Shown: positions 26,481 to 34,496 of the stretch, in pieces
How the letters are laid out: every line of letters starts with the position of its first letter
How positions within the stretch are numbered: the stretch's first letter is position 1
NCBI RefSeq assembly: GCF_024198255.1
Contig: NZ_JAJVKW010000006.1
Span: 1 to 64,000, forward strand
Source: Myxococcus guangdongensis
Lineage (GTDB): Bacteria > Myxococcota > Myxococcia > Myxococcales > Myxococcaceae
Reading direction: 5' to 3'
DNA length: 64,000 bases
Notes under the pieces: generated by a model
The model's input: the letters and a program-made list of their open reading frames with translations, nothing else
What the model was told of the DNA's origin: nothing
Database searches by the model: none
Position numbers and translations under genes: made by a program

Positions 26481-27671
26481 GTGCGTTCCCTTTGTCTTCG
26501 CTGCCATCGCCCCGAGAGCGCTTGCTACTGCTCGCAACTGCCGCCCCGGCTGGACACGCGCACCCGCGTCGTCTTCCTCCAGCACCCCCGTGAGCGCCGG
26601 GTGGCCATCGGCACCGCGCGCATGGCGCACCTGGCGCTGGCCAACTCCGAGATTCATCAGGGCGTCGACTTCACGGGCCATGCCCGGCTGGAGGAGCTGG
26701 CGAAGGACCCGGACTCCGTCGCGGTGCTCTTCCCGGGGGAGGACGCCATCTCCGTGGAGGATGCGCGCGCGCGTCCGCCGAAGACGCTCATCGTCGTGGA
26801 CGGGACGTGGCCGCAGGCGAAGAAGGTCGTGTCGCGCAACCCGGTGCTCGCGGGACTGCCGCGCATCGGCTTCGTGCCTCGGCGTCCGAGCAACTACCGC
26901 ATCCGCGCGGAGCCGGCGGACCACTGTGTGTCCACCATCGAGGCGGTGGTGGAGATCCTCGGGCTGCTCGAGGGCCAGCCGGAGAAGTTCGACACGATGC
27001 TGCGCGCGTTCGAGTACATGGTCGACACGCAGCTGGGGCGTCAGTCGACGCGGACCTCGCCGAATCGTCGCCGCATCCACTACGGCCCGTGGCGTCCGCC
27101 GTTCGAGCTGCGCTCGCTGGCGCAGGCCTTCGAGAACCTGGTGGTGTTCTACGGCGAGGCCAACGCGCACCCGACGGGCGCGGACATCCCGGCGGAGTTG
27201 GTGCACATGGTCGCGTGCCGCCCTGCTTCAGGAGAGCGCTTCGAGGCCATCATCGCGCCGGAGCGGCCACTGGCTCGCAGCACGACGCTGCACGTGGAGC
27301 TGTCGGAAGAGGTGCTGCGCGCGGGCGAGTCTCGGGCCGCGGCGCTGGCTCGGTTCGAGCAATTCCTGCGGCCGGAGGATGAGCTGGCGGTGTGGACGAC
27401 GTTCGCGCTCGACCTGCTGTGGGAGGGCGGGGTGGCGCGCAGGTCCGCGAGGAACGTGCGGTTGGCCACTGCGCGCGCGCTGGAGGGCAAGGCGGGCGGA
27501 GTGGAGCACGCGATGGAGTTGCTCTCGGGGCCAGATGTGCCGCGCTGGGCTCCGGGTCGCGCGGGGACACGCATCCGCGCGCTGGAGTCGGTGCTGCGCG
27601 TGCTGGTGGAGCGAGGCCAGGCGAGCGAGCCGATGAAGCGGGTGAAGCAGCGCACCGGCACCGAGGGCTGA
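26481..27671 (+). CDS. DTW-domain tRNA-uridine aminocarboxypropyltransferase with extra C-terminal domain
   Basis: The product has 396 residues from GTG 26481. The N-terminal 200 residues are a complete DTW domain: zinc-type Cys CLRCHRPESACYC (5-17), FLQHPRER, the name-giving VVDGTWPQAKK and RIRAEP...STIEAV. Family members (TapT/TuaA) add the 3-amino-3-carboxypropyl group to a tRNA uridine. They are usually about 200-250 residues, so residues 205-385 are additional. That part reads VVFYGEANAHP...ERFEAIIAPERPL...RFEQFLRP..., with the spacing of a DnaQ-type exonuclease fold but without its acidic residues. It is divergent from rsmE, another RNA-modification gene. Confidence 0.88.
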   Translation: MRSLCLRCHRPESACYCSQLPPRLDTRTRVVFLQHPRERRVAIGTARMAHLALANSEIHQGVDFTGHARLEELAKDPDSVAVLFPGEDAISVEDARARPPKTLIVVDGTWPQAKKVVSRNPVLAGLPRIGFVPRRPSNYRIRAEPADHCVSTIEAVVEILGLLEGQPEKFDTMLRAFEYMVDTQLGRQSTRTSPNRRRIHYGPWRPPFELRSLAQAFENLVVFYGEANAHPTGADIPAELVHMVACRPASGERFEAIIAPERPLARSTTLHVELSEEVLRAGESRAAALARFEQFLRPEDELAVWTTFALDLLWEGGVARRSARNVRLATARALEGKAGGVEHAMELLSGPDVPRWAPGRAGTRIRALESVLRVLVERGQASEPMKRVKQRTGTEG

Positions 27672-27694
27672 CGCAGGGCCGCGGTGGATTTCAG

Positions 27695-27737
27695 CCAGAC
27701 ACGGGCGCGAGCGATGCGCCTCCTGTGTCTGGTTTCG
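27695..27737 (+). terminator. Hairpin after the DTW gene
   Basis: CCAGACAC (27695-27702) pairs perfectly with GTGTCTGG (27725-27732), with an inner GGCGC/GCGCC pairing, then TTTCG. It lies 24 bases after the stop. Confidence 0.5.
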
Positions 27738-27813
27738 TTGGTGATGTATCGCCCCGGATGTGCCGTCACTCGTTCCGGGCGCGTGCCCGGGCATTGAAGC
27801 GACGCTCGGGGGG

Positions 27814-29679
27814 CTACGGCAGGATGGCCGCGCCCGCCTCACGTACGTAGCGGCCTCGCGGGAAGTCCTTCAGGTACTGACGATACTCATGCTTCGCGTC
27901 CTGTCCCTGGAGTCGCTGTTCGAAGCAGCGTGCGCGCAGGTATCGCGCCTGTTCGCGGTGCTTCTTGCGCGGGCTCTTGTCGGCGATCTCCTCCAGGCCG
28001 GCGAGGTAGTTCTCGCAGCTGCGCTGGCTGAGCTGGAGCCGCGCGTAACCGAGGAACCGCTCGTCCGCGTCCTTCGACAGCAGCGCCTTGGGCTGGTGCG
28101 CGTCCTTCTTCGTGGGCGCGGCCTCCGCGACCTTCGTGGGCTGCGGTGGGGCGGCGGGGCGGGTCAGCGGTGTTCGCGGTGGGTTCATCCGCTCCGTCAC
28201 CGATGGGGCCGGATAGGGTGCGAAGTCCTGCGACGGGTCGAAGGGTGTGCTCGGCGCGGGGACCGCAGCGGGTGGAGGTTCGGCGGCGGCCATGGCGGCG
28301 GGCACCTCACCCTGGGGCGTGTCCTCGATGTCGGGGGGCACGGCCACGGAGTCAGGCAGCTCGGGCTCGGTGTTCCTCGCGCGCGACGGCGATAGCGACG
28401 CGACCACGAGCTGCTTCGACTGCGTCTTCCTCACCGGCGTCGTCGCGACGGCGGACTTCACCGCGTCCGGAGCCTGTGGCGCGTGGGCCACCGCGGGCAA
28501 CACGTCCTGTGCTCGTGACGGAGGGTTCGCGGCGGTGGGCACCGTGGTGCCGACATCCTGGGTCGAGGACTCCGTCGGAGGCTCGAACACCTCCAGGGCT
28601 TCGCGGTCCGGCTGGGACAGCTTCTCCTGCCTCAGGGCCTTGTCGCTGGCGAGCAGTTCGATGCGCTCGCCCGCGCTCACCATGCGCGCGGGCTGTCCTT
28701 CCAGCTCCACTCGCACGCGGCCCTCGGACACCGCCACGGATGCGCCCAGCGCCGTGCGCTCCACGGTGAAGACCGTGCCGACCACGGACACGCGCAGGCC
28801 CGCGACGTCCACCCGGAAGCCGCGGCGCTCCACGTGCGACGCCTTCACCGACAAGCGGCCCTGATGCACCGTGAGGTGCACGTCGCTCGGCTCGGCTTTC
28901 GACAGCTCCACTTCGGAGCCTGCGGACACGCGGACCTGACTCGCATCCGGCAGGCGCAACATGGCGGAGGCCTTCGCGGGTGTCTTCACCGCGACGCCCG
29001 AGCGCAATCGCATCCCGGCGCGCAGCGCTCGCTCCTGGCCGCCTTGTTCCTTGAGCACCGCTCCCGGAACGCTTTCGGCCCACGCGGGGTTGCCGTCCAT
29101 CGCGAGCGACTCCACCGCGCTCTCCGAAGAGGTCGTCAGCTCCGCGAGCGCGTCGCCCGTGGGGCCCGTCAGCGCCTCGCCTGTTGCTCTCGTCTGTCCC
29201 GCGAGCTCCTGACCCGTGCCCGCGGACCCGGTCGTCCGTCCCGCGAGCGCCTCGTCCGACGTCGAGGCCTTTCCCGCGAGCACCTCGCTCGAGGGCGTCC
29301 CCCGTGTCGCGGAGGTACTGACGAGGAAGAGCGCGAGCGCCACCGCACACGCCCCCGCGAGTGTCAGGGCCCACGGCCATCGCGCGTGCTGTGCCCCCGT
29401 GCTCGCGACCGCGTCGGTTCGCGCCCACGGCCATCGCGCGTGCTTCGCCTCCATGCTCGCGGCCGCCTTGGCTCGCAGGGCCGTGCCGACCGCGTCCCAG
29501 CGCACCACGGGCTCCACCTGCCGGGCCTCGTGCAACATCGCGCGGCTTGCGCGGACCTGCTCCCACTGACCCGTGCACGCGGGGCACTCGGACAGGTGCG
29601 CACGGATGCGCGCGGAGTCCTCGGCGGTCAGCTCGTCGGCCGCCAGTGACCACAGCACCCCTGCCTCAGGGTGAGCCAT
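27814..29679 (-). CDS. FecR-domain anti-sigma factor with zinc finger and C-terminal helical repeats
   Basis: The product has 621 residues. The N-terminal anti-sigma zinc finger has H28, C32 and C35 (HLSECPAC). A membrane helix (about 104-122) follows two copies of HARWPWA (80-86 and 98-104, 18 residues apart). A Gly/Thr/Ala-rich periplasmic stretch leads to a FecR domain (about 215-330: RAGMRLRSGVAVKTPAKASAMLRLPDASQVRV...GTVFTVER). A long Pro/Ala linker (340-530) precedes a C-terminal TPR-like region (RFLGYARLQLSQRSCENYL..., ARYLRARCFEQRL). It overlaps the upstream sigma gene by 14 bp. Likely role: holds the ECF sigma factor at the membrane until an envelope signal arrives. Confidence 0.88.
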   Translation of the reverse strand: MAHPEAGVLWSLAADELTAEDSARIRAHLSECPACTGQWEQVRASRAMLHEARQVEPVVRWDAVGTALRAKAAASMEAKHARWPWARTDAVASTGAQHARWPWALTLAGACAVALALFLVSTSATRGTPSSEVLAGKASTSDEALAGRTTGSAGTGQELAGQTRATGEALTGPTGDALAELTTSSESAVESLAMDGNPAWAESVPGAVLKEQGGQERALRAGMRLRSGVAVKTPAKASAMLRLPDASQVRVSAGSEVELSKAEPSDVHLTVHQGRLSVKASHVERRGFRVDVAGLRVSVVGTVFTVERTALGASVAVSEGRVRVELEGQPARMVSAGERIELLASDKALRQEKLSQPDREALEVFEPPTESSTQDVGTTVPTAANPPSRAQDVLPAVAHAPQAPDAVKSAVATTPVRKTQSKQLVVASLSPSRARNTEPELPDSVAVPPDIEDTPQGEVPAAMAAAEPPPAAVPAPSTPFDPSQDFAPYPAPSVTERMNPPRTPLTRPAAPPQPTKVAEAAPTKKDAHQPKALLSKDADERFLGYARLQLSQRSCENYLAGLEEIADKSPRKKHREQARYLRARCFEQRLQGQDAKHEYRQYLKDFPRGRYVREAGAAILP

Positions 29680-30331
29680 ACGGGCCTCCAGGGCGGCGGG
29701 TGGCGAGCAGTCGCTGCATGGCCTCGTTGAACTCCAATCTCGCGTGATGCAGGCGGCTGCGGACGGTGTTGGGAGAGCTTCCCACGGCCTCGGCGATTTC
29801 GTCCGGGCTCATTCCGCACAGCTCGTAGTACACGAAGACGATTCGCTTCTTCGGCTTGAGCCGCTCCAGCGCCAGCTCCACCAGCCGGGCCGCCTGCCTG
29901 CGCTGCGCCGCGGCCTCCGGGTCCTCGCCCGTCGACTCACACTCCGGAGGCTCCGCGACCGAGTCCTCCGGCCGCCTTCGCTTCCACCGCAGATGCGACA
30001 GCGCCACGTTCGAGCACACCCGATAGAAGAACGTCCGGAACCGCGACTCGCCCCGATAGCCCTTCACCGCCGTGAGCAGCCGCAAGTACGTCTCCTGGAG
30101 CAGGTCCTCCACGTCCACGCGATTGCCCACCAGGTGCCGCAAGGTGCGCGCCGCGTCCACCTTCGTCAGCTCATAGAGACGCTCGAAGGCGGTGAGGTCC
30201 CCGTCCTGGAGCCGGCCCACGAGCAGCCGCAGCTGCGGCTCATCCGACGTGGGAGGTATGGCCGGACCCGGCCCAGGACGCTCCTCGGGCGAGGCCGCGG
30301 TCGCCAGTGCCTGGGCATCACGGAAAATCAC
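29666..30331 (-). CDS. ECF-family RNA polymerase sigma factor
   Basis: The product has 221 residues. Sigma region 2 reads LQDGDLTAFERLYELTKVDAARTLRHLVGN then DVEDLLQETYLRLLTAVKGYRGESRFRTFFYRVCSN; region 4 reads LERLKPKKRIVFVYYELCGMSPDEIAEAVGSSPNTVRSRLHHAR. Start GTG 30331 is preferred over in-frame ATGs upstream (30394, 30415) because GGGAGGGAGAG lies just before it. It directs transcription of a target regulon when released by the FecR-type partner, with which it overlaps. Its own promoter should lie in 30332-30566, where an AT-rich palindrome stands out. Confidence 0.93.
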   Translation of the reverse strand: MIFRDAQALATAASPEERPGPGPAIPPTSDEPQLRLLVGRLQDGDLTAFERLYELTKVDAARTLRHLVGNRVDVEDLLQETYLRLLTAVKGYRGESRFRTFFYRVCSNVALSHLRWKRRRPEDSVAEPPECESTGEDPEAAAQRRQAARLVELALERLKPKKRIVFVYYELCGMSPDEIAEAVGSSPNTVRSRLHHARLEFNEAMQRLLATRRPGGPYGSP

Positions 30332-30455
30332 TGGACGCTCTCCCTCCGGGACCCGCCGCGAGGTTCTCCCTTGCAGGAGCGCCCCACCGTCCATGTGAAA
30401 GGTCCAGGTCAGCACACTACCTCCGTGCCCCTGGGTCGCCGCGGCGGCGTGTGAC

Positions 30456-30476
30456 GATCAAAAAAGATTTTTGATC
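30456..30476. promoter_or_regulatory. AT-rich 21-bp palindrome between sigma gene and divergent lipoprotein gene
   Basis: GATCAAAAA (30456-30464) and TTTTTGATC (30468-30476) are perfect inverted arms around AGA. They sit inside a wider imperfect arrangement with TGACG (30452-30456) and CGTCA (30479-30483). This block is strikingly AT-rich for this genome. It is placed symmetrically enough to control both divergent genes. It could also terminate leftward transcripts, but it precedes genes on both sides, so an operator is more likely. Confidence 0.6.
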
Positions 30477-30566
30477 AGCCGTCAGCGCCCCGGAGTCCAA
30501 CGCGGGTGAAACCGGACAACCCACCCGGTGGCCGGACCGGTTCCCCGTAGCTCGGAGTCCCCGCTC

Positions 30567-31745
30567 ATGAGGCACAACCCCCCGCGACGCCTGCTGGCGC
30601 CGCTGCTCGTGCTGTTCGCCTTCCTCCAAGGCTGCATCATCCACGAGCCCGATGACAGTTGGATGGACGACGAGGACGTCTGCTACTGCTCCACCAGCGC
30701 CGACTGTGACGGCGGCCAGTACTGCATCGGGGGCATCTGTCGCGACACCGGCCCCGGCACCCAGCGGTGTTCCTCCTCGCTCGAGTGTCCCGGCACGCAG
30801 ATCTGCCTCGACAACGTCTGTGCCCAGCCCTGTGTCCGCAACGGCGAGTGCCCCAGCGGCCGCTGCGAGGGTGGCTTCTGCACGCCTTCCCCCACGCCGC
30901 GCCCCGACGCGGGGAGCGACGGCGGGATTCCTCGTCCGGATGGCGGGACGCGCCCCGACGGCGGTCCTCGCCCCGATGGCGGCATCGACGGCGGCCCCGC
31001 GACGGACGCGGGCCCCGGCCCCACGTGCTGGGTGAACGCGGATTGCGGCGCGGGCAACTACTGCATCAACAACCAGTGCGTGCGCGGCTGCTCGACGGAC
31101 GCGCAGTGCTTCGGCGACGAGGCGTGCATCTCCGGCGTGTGCCGCCCGCGTCCGCCGGACCCGAACGCGTGCCGCTCGGCGCGTGATTGCTCGGACGGCA
31201 AGGACTGCGTGGACGGCCAGTGCCGTGCGCAGTGCGAGTCCACCACGCAGTGCCCCGAGGACTTCTCCTGCCAGATTGGCTACTGCCTGCCGATTCCCCA
31301 CGGCGGTGAGTGCCGCGCCAACTGCGACTGCCCCTCGGGCCAGGTCTGCACCAACGGCCAGTGCCGCTCGCCGCAGCCGGAGCCGGGCCAGACGTGCATG
31401 GCCAACTGCGACTGCCCCTCCGGCCAGGTGTGCACCAGCGGTTACTGCCGCGCGCCGACCCCGCCGCCTCCGCCTCCCGACGCGGGGCCGGGCCCGTACT
31501 GCTCCGCCAACTGCGACTGCCCCTCCGGTCAGGTCTGCACCAACGGCGCCTGCCGCGCGCCCACGCCGCCTCCCCCCGACGCGGGCACCAGCAACGTCTG
31601 CCGCGCCAACTGCGAGTGCCCGGAGAACCACGCGTGCACCGACGGCGTGTGCAAGCCCGTCAACCGCGGCAGCGGCAAGGCCTGCGTGGCCAACTGCGAG
31701 TGCCCCGCGGGCGAGCGCTGCGTCGAGAACGCGTGCTGGCTGTAG
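30567..31745 (+). CDS. Cys-rich repeat lipoprotein
   Basis: The product has 392 residues. It starts with a signal peptide and lipobox (FLQGC, C23). The mature protein is built of about nine to ten Cys-rich modules of the kind CxxNCDCPSGQVCTNGxCRxP. Each has about six Cys and resembles small extracellular disulfide modules (TIL/EB/EGF-like). They are separated by Pro/Asp/Gly linkers (PDGGTRPDGGPRPDGG). The last modules are near-identical. Myxobacteria encode many such proteins of unknown role, with adhesion or surface structure often proposed. It is divergent from the ECF sigma gene, so it may be a target of that sigma factor (inference). Confidence 0.88.
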   Translation: MRHNPPRRLLAPLLVLFAFLQGCIIHEPDDSWMDDEDVCYCSTSADCDGGQYCIGGICRDTGPGTQRCSSSLECPGTQICLDNVCAQPCVRNGECPSGRCEGGFCTPSPTPRPDAGSDGGIPRPDGGTRPDGGPRPDGGIDGGPATDAGPGPTCWVNADCGAGNYCINNQCVRGCSTDAQCFGDEACISGVCRPRPPDPNACRSARDCSDGKDCVDGQCRAQCESTTQCPEDFSCQIGYCLPIPHGGECRANCDCPSGQVCTNGQCRSPQPEPGQTCMANCDCPSGQVCTSGYCRAPTPPPPPPDAGPGPYCSANCDCPSGQVCTNGACRAPTPPPPDAGTSNVCRANCECPENHACTDGVCKPVNRGSGKACVANCECPAGERCVENACWL

Positions 31746-31760
31746 TCGGGTGACGTCCCG

Positions 31761-31791
31761 GGTGGCGCCCTCGCTTCGTCAGGGCGCCACC
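31761..31791. terminator. Bidirectional terminator, 11-bp stem
   Basis: GGTGGCGCCCT (31761-31771) pairs perfectly with AGGGCGCCACC (31781-31791) around a nine-base loop. It lies between convergent genes, and the methyltransferase stop codon (complement of 31779-31781) falls at its loop/stem border. Confidence 0.7.
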
Positions 31792-32780
31792 ATCCGCCAG
31801 CAGCGGTGGATGTCCTTGCGCTGGAAGTCCTCGGGGATGGAGCCGGGGGTGAGCTCCTCCACGGACTTCCAGCCGCGCGTCGCCTTGGCGTCCAGTTGGA
31901 AGCCGAGGAAGTTGTTGGAGAAGTAGAGGACGCCTCCGGGCGACAGCAGCGTCCGGAGCGCGTCCAGCATGCGCACGTGGTCGCGCTGCACGTTGAACGA
32001 GCCCGTCATCTTCTTCGAGGTGGAGAAGGAGGGCGGGTCGCAGACGATGACGTCGTAGCGCTCGGGGCCTCGGGCCTGGGCTTCCACCCAGGCCTTGGCG
32101 TCCCCGCGGACCAGCTCGTGGCGCGCGTTGGCGAGGCCATTGAGGTCCAGGTTGTCCTCGGCCCAGTCGAGGTACGTGTTGGACAGGTCCACCGTCACGG
32201 TGCTCGCGGCGCCGCCGGCCGCGGCGTAGACGGTGAACGCACCCGTGTACGCGAAGAGGTTGAGGAAGCGCTTGCCCCGGACCTCCTCGCGGACGCGCTG
32301 GCGCGTGTCGCGGTGGTCCATGAAGAGGCCGGTGTCCAGGTAGTCGCCCAGGTTGACCCAGAACTTCAGGCCGCGCTCCTCGACGACGAGCCGCCCGCTG
32401 CCCTCGCCCACGCGGCCGTACTGCGCGCGGCCCCAGGGCTGGGGTGTGTGCGTCTTCACGAACACGCGCTCGGCGGGTGTCTCAAGCACCTGCGTCACCG
32501 CGGCGAGGACCTCCTCGCGCTGCGTCTCGGCGGTGCCGGACTTGAGGGCCTTGCGGCGCGGGTACTCGGTGACGTGCACGCAGTCGCCGTAGAGGTCGAT
32601 GGCATAGGGGTACTCGGGAATGTCCCGGTCATAGACGCGAAAGGCCGTCAGCCCCTGGGCGCGAGCCCACCTGCGGAAGTGCTTCGAGCCCTTGCGCAGC
32701 CGGTTGGCGAACATGCCGACCTCCGCCTGGGGTGCCGCGTCGTCGCCGCCGTTGCCGTGAATACCTTGTGGGTCAGCCAT
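31779..32780 (-). CDS. Class I SAM-dependent methyltransferase, RlmK/RlmI-like
   Basis: The product has 333 residues. After an N-terminal segment with FRVYDRDIPEYPYAIDLYGDCVHV comes the Rossmann methyltransferase: FLNLFAYTGAFTVYAAAGGAASTVTVDLSNTYLDWAEDNL (motif I and the acidic end of strand 2) and the catalytic CDPPSFSTSKK motif. This layout matches the C-terminal half of RlmKL and RlmI, which make 7-methylguanine or 5-methylcytosine in 23S rRNA. The exact target is not certain. Start ATG (32780-32778) has GGAGGG ten bases upstream. It shares bases with the start codon of the divergent udgX gene. Confidence 0.88.
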   Translation of the reverse strand: MADPQGIHGNGGDDAAPQAEVGMFANRLRKGSKHFRRWARAQGLTAFRVYDRDIPEYPYAIDLYGDCVHVTEYPRRKALKSGTAETQREEVLAAVTQVLETPAERVFVKTHTPQPWGRAQYGRVGEGSGRLVVEERGLKFWVNLGDYLDTGLFMDHRDTRQRVREEVRGKRFLNLFAYTGAFTVYAAAGGAASTVTVDLSNTYLDWAEDNLDLNGLANARHELVRGDAKAWVEAQARGPERYDVIVCDPPSFSTSKKMTGSFNVQRDHVRMLDALRTLLSPGGVLYFSNNFLGFQLDAKATRGWKSVEELTPGSIPEDFQRKDIHRCWRMVAP

Positions 32781-33474
32781 GCCCAAGCGTCCCTCCGTCC
32801 AGACCACCGCGGCCCCACTCATCCCTGAGTCTCCGACGTACGACAAGCTCCGAGAGGCCGCATCGGCCTGTCAGGCGTGTCCCTTGTGGAAGACGGGCAC
32901 GCAAACCGTGTTCGGCGAGCCGGTGGGGAGGCCCGGTCCGGGCCCCAGGGTGATGCTGGTGGGGGAGCAGCCGGGAGACCAGGAGGACCGCGAGGGCAGG
33001 CCCTTCGTGGGGCCGTCCGGCAGGCTGCTGGACGAGGCGCTGGAGGAGGCCGGCATCGACCGCTCGCAGGTGTACGTCACCAACACGGTGAAGCACTTCA
33101 AGTGGACGGGGGAGGGCAAGCGCCGCATCCACGCGAAGCCGAACACGACGGAGGTGCGCGCGTGCCTGCCGTGGCTCGAGGCGGAGATCCAGGTGTTCCG
33201 CCCCGACCTCCTCGTGTGCCTGGGGGCCACCGCGGCGCAGGCGCTGCTCGGCAAGGACTTCCGCGTGACGCAGCAGCGGGGGCACCCGATTCCCTCTGAT
33301 TGGGCGCCCATCGTCGTGGCCACGGTGCACCCATCCTCCATCCTGCGTGCGCCGGACCCGGAGGCCCGGGCGCGGCAGCGCGAGGCGTTCGTGGAGGACC
33401 TGCGCGCGGTGGCGCGGCTCATCCGTGAGGCGTCCTCGGGCAGGGCAGGGGAGGACGCGCACGCGCCGATGTGA
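32779..33474 (+). CDS. udgX: UdgX-type uracil-DNA glycosylase (covalent DNA-binding family)
   Basis: The product has 231 residues. Motif A is GEQPGDQEDREGRPFVGPSGRLLD (62-85) and the C-terminal motif is HPSSILR (184-190). The diagnostic UdgX loop KRRIH is at 114-118; in studied UdgX proteins the histidine (here H118) attacks the sugar and leaves the enzyme covalently bound to DNA after uracil removal. Cys 31, 34, 129 and 147 fit the [4Fe-4S] ligands. Start ATG 32779 lacks a strong ribosome site and overlaps the start codon of the gene on the other strand. Confidence 0.92.
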   Translation: MPKRPSVQTTAAPLIPESPTYDKLREAASACQACPLWKTGTQTVFGEPVGRPGPGPRVMLVGEQPGDQEDREGRPFVGPSGRLLDEALEEAGIDRSQVYVTNTVKHFKWTGEGKRRIHAKPNTTEVRACLPWLEAEIQVFRPDLLVCLGATAAQALLGKDFRVTQQRGHPIPSDWAPIVVATVHPSSILRAPDPEARARQREAFVEDLRAVARLIREASSGRAGEDAHAPM

Positions 33475-33685
33475 GGGGCGCACACCAGGTCGAGGGTGGA
33501 GACGAGGGCGCGCCGAGGGGCCTGTCCGTCCACCCTCCGCGAGGAGCACCTGGGACGATGCGCATGCCCGCGTGAGGGCTTGCCCCCGCGTCGCCGGAGT
33601 GATTCATGGGGCTGAATGCCCGCGCGTCGTCGCGCCATGTTGCTCGGCATTGCGACCCATGCGCCAGCGGAGAAGACTCCGCGCC

Positions 33686-34447
33686 ATGAGCGTGCGCACC
33701 GAGAAGAACGGCCCCGTCACCACCGTCGTCCTCCACCGCCCCGAGGTGCGCAACGCCGTGGACGGCGCCACCGCGCAGCTGCTCGCGGACGCCTTCCGCG
33801 CGTTCGACGCAGACACGGAGTCGCGAGTCGGCGTCCTCTACGGCGATGGAGGCACCTTCTGCGCGGGCGCGGACCTCAAGGCCGTCTCGGAAGGGCGCAT
33901 GCCGCGCCTCCAGATGGACGGCGATGCCCCCATGGGGCCCTCGCGCATGGTGCTGAGCAAGCCCGTCATCGCGGCCATCAGCGGCCACGCCGTCGCCGGG
34001 GGCCTGGAGCTCGCGCTGTGGTGCGATTTGCGCGTCGTCGAGGAGGACGCGGTGCTCGGCGTCTTCTGTCGGCGCTGGGGCGTGCCGCTCATCGACGGCG
34101 GCACCGTGCGCCTGCCCCGGCTCATCGGGTTGTCCCGGGCCCTGGACCTCATCCTCACCGGGCGCCCCGTGTCCGCCCAGGAGGCGCTGGCCATGGGACT
34201 GGTCAACCGCGTGGTGCCCAAGGGCCACGCCCGTGAGGCCGCCGAGGCGCTCGCCCGGGAGGTGGCCGCCTTCCCCCAAGCCTGCATGAACGCGGACCGC
34301 GCCTCCGCCTACGCCCAGGGTGGGTTCCCCCAGGAAGAAGCACTGCGTCAGGAGTTCATCCGGGGCGTCAAGGTGCTGGAGTCCGAGTCCGTCCCGGGGG
34401 CCACCCGCTTCGCCCAGGGGGCCGGGCGGCACGGGAAGTTCGAGTAA
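33686..34447 (+). CDS. Enoyl-CoA hydratase/isomerase family protein (crotonase fold)
   Basis: The product has 253 residues. Crotonase signatures are clear: VVLHRPEVRNAVDG, GGTFCAGADLKAVSE (oxyanion-hole Ala-Gly-Ala-Asp), SGHAVAGGLELALWCDLRV and the C-terminal ALAMGLVNRVV. The second catalytic Glu of true hydratases is not evident in GVPLIDGGTVRLPRLIG, so it may be an isomerase or a specialised hydratase. The substrate is unknown. It starts at ATG 33686 and is followed 49 bp later by the PLP enzyme gene. Confidence 0.9.
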   Translation: MSVRTEKNGPVTTVVLHRPEVRNAVDGATAQLLADAFRAFDADTESRVGVLYGDGGTFCAGADLKAVSEGRMPRLQMDGDAPMGPSRMVLSKPVIAAISGHAVAGGLELALWCDLRVVEEDAVLGVFCRRWGVPLIDGGTVRLPRLIGLSRALDLILTGRPVSAQEALAMGLVNRVVPKGHAREAAEALAREVAAFPQACMNADRASAYAQGGFPQEEALRQEFIRGVKVLESESVPGATRFAQGAGRHGKFE

Positions 34448-34496
34448 TGCGGAGGTGCTGATGCGCGGCCCGGGGGCCTGTGTTAGTCCCCCCGCC

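Noticed and set aside
26346-27206. N-terminal extension of RsmE on the minus strand
   Set aside because: The extension would be antisense to the DTW-domain gene and shows no similarity; GTG 26345 starts at the conserved PUA-like region.
27814-30331. Reading the sigma/FecR pair as a TonB-dependent iron-uptake system (FecI/FecR)
   Set aside because: No TonB-dependent receptor or siderophore gene lies nearby; the FecR domain alone does not show an iron role.
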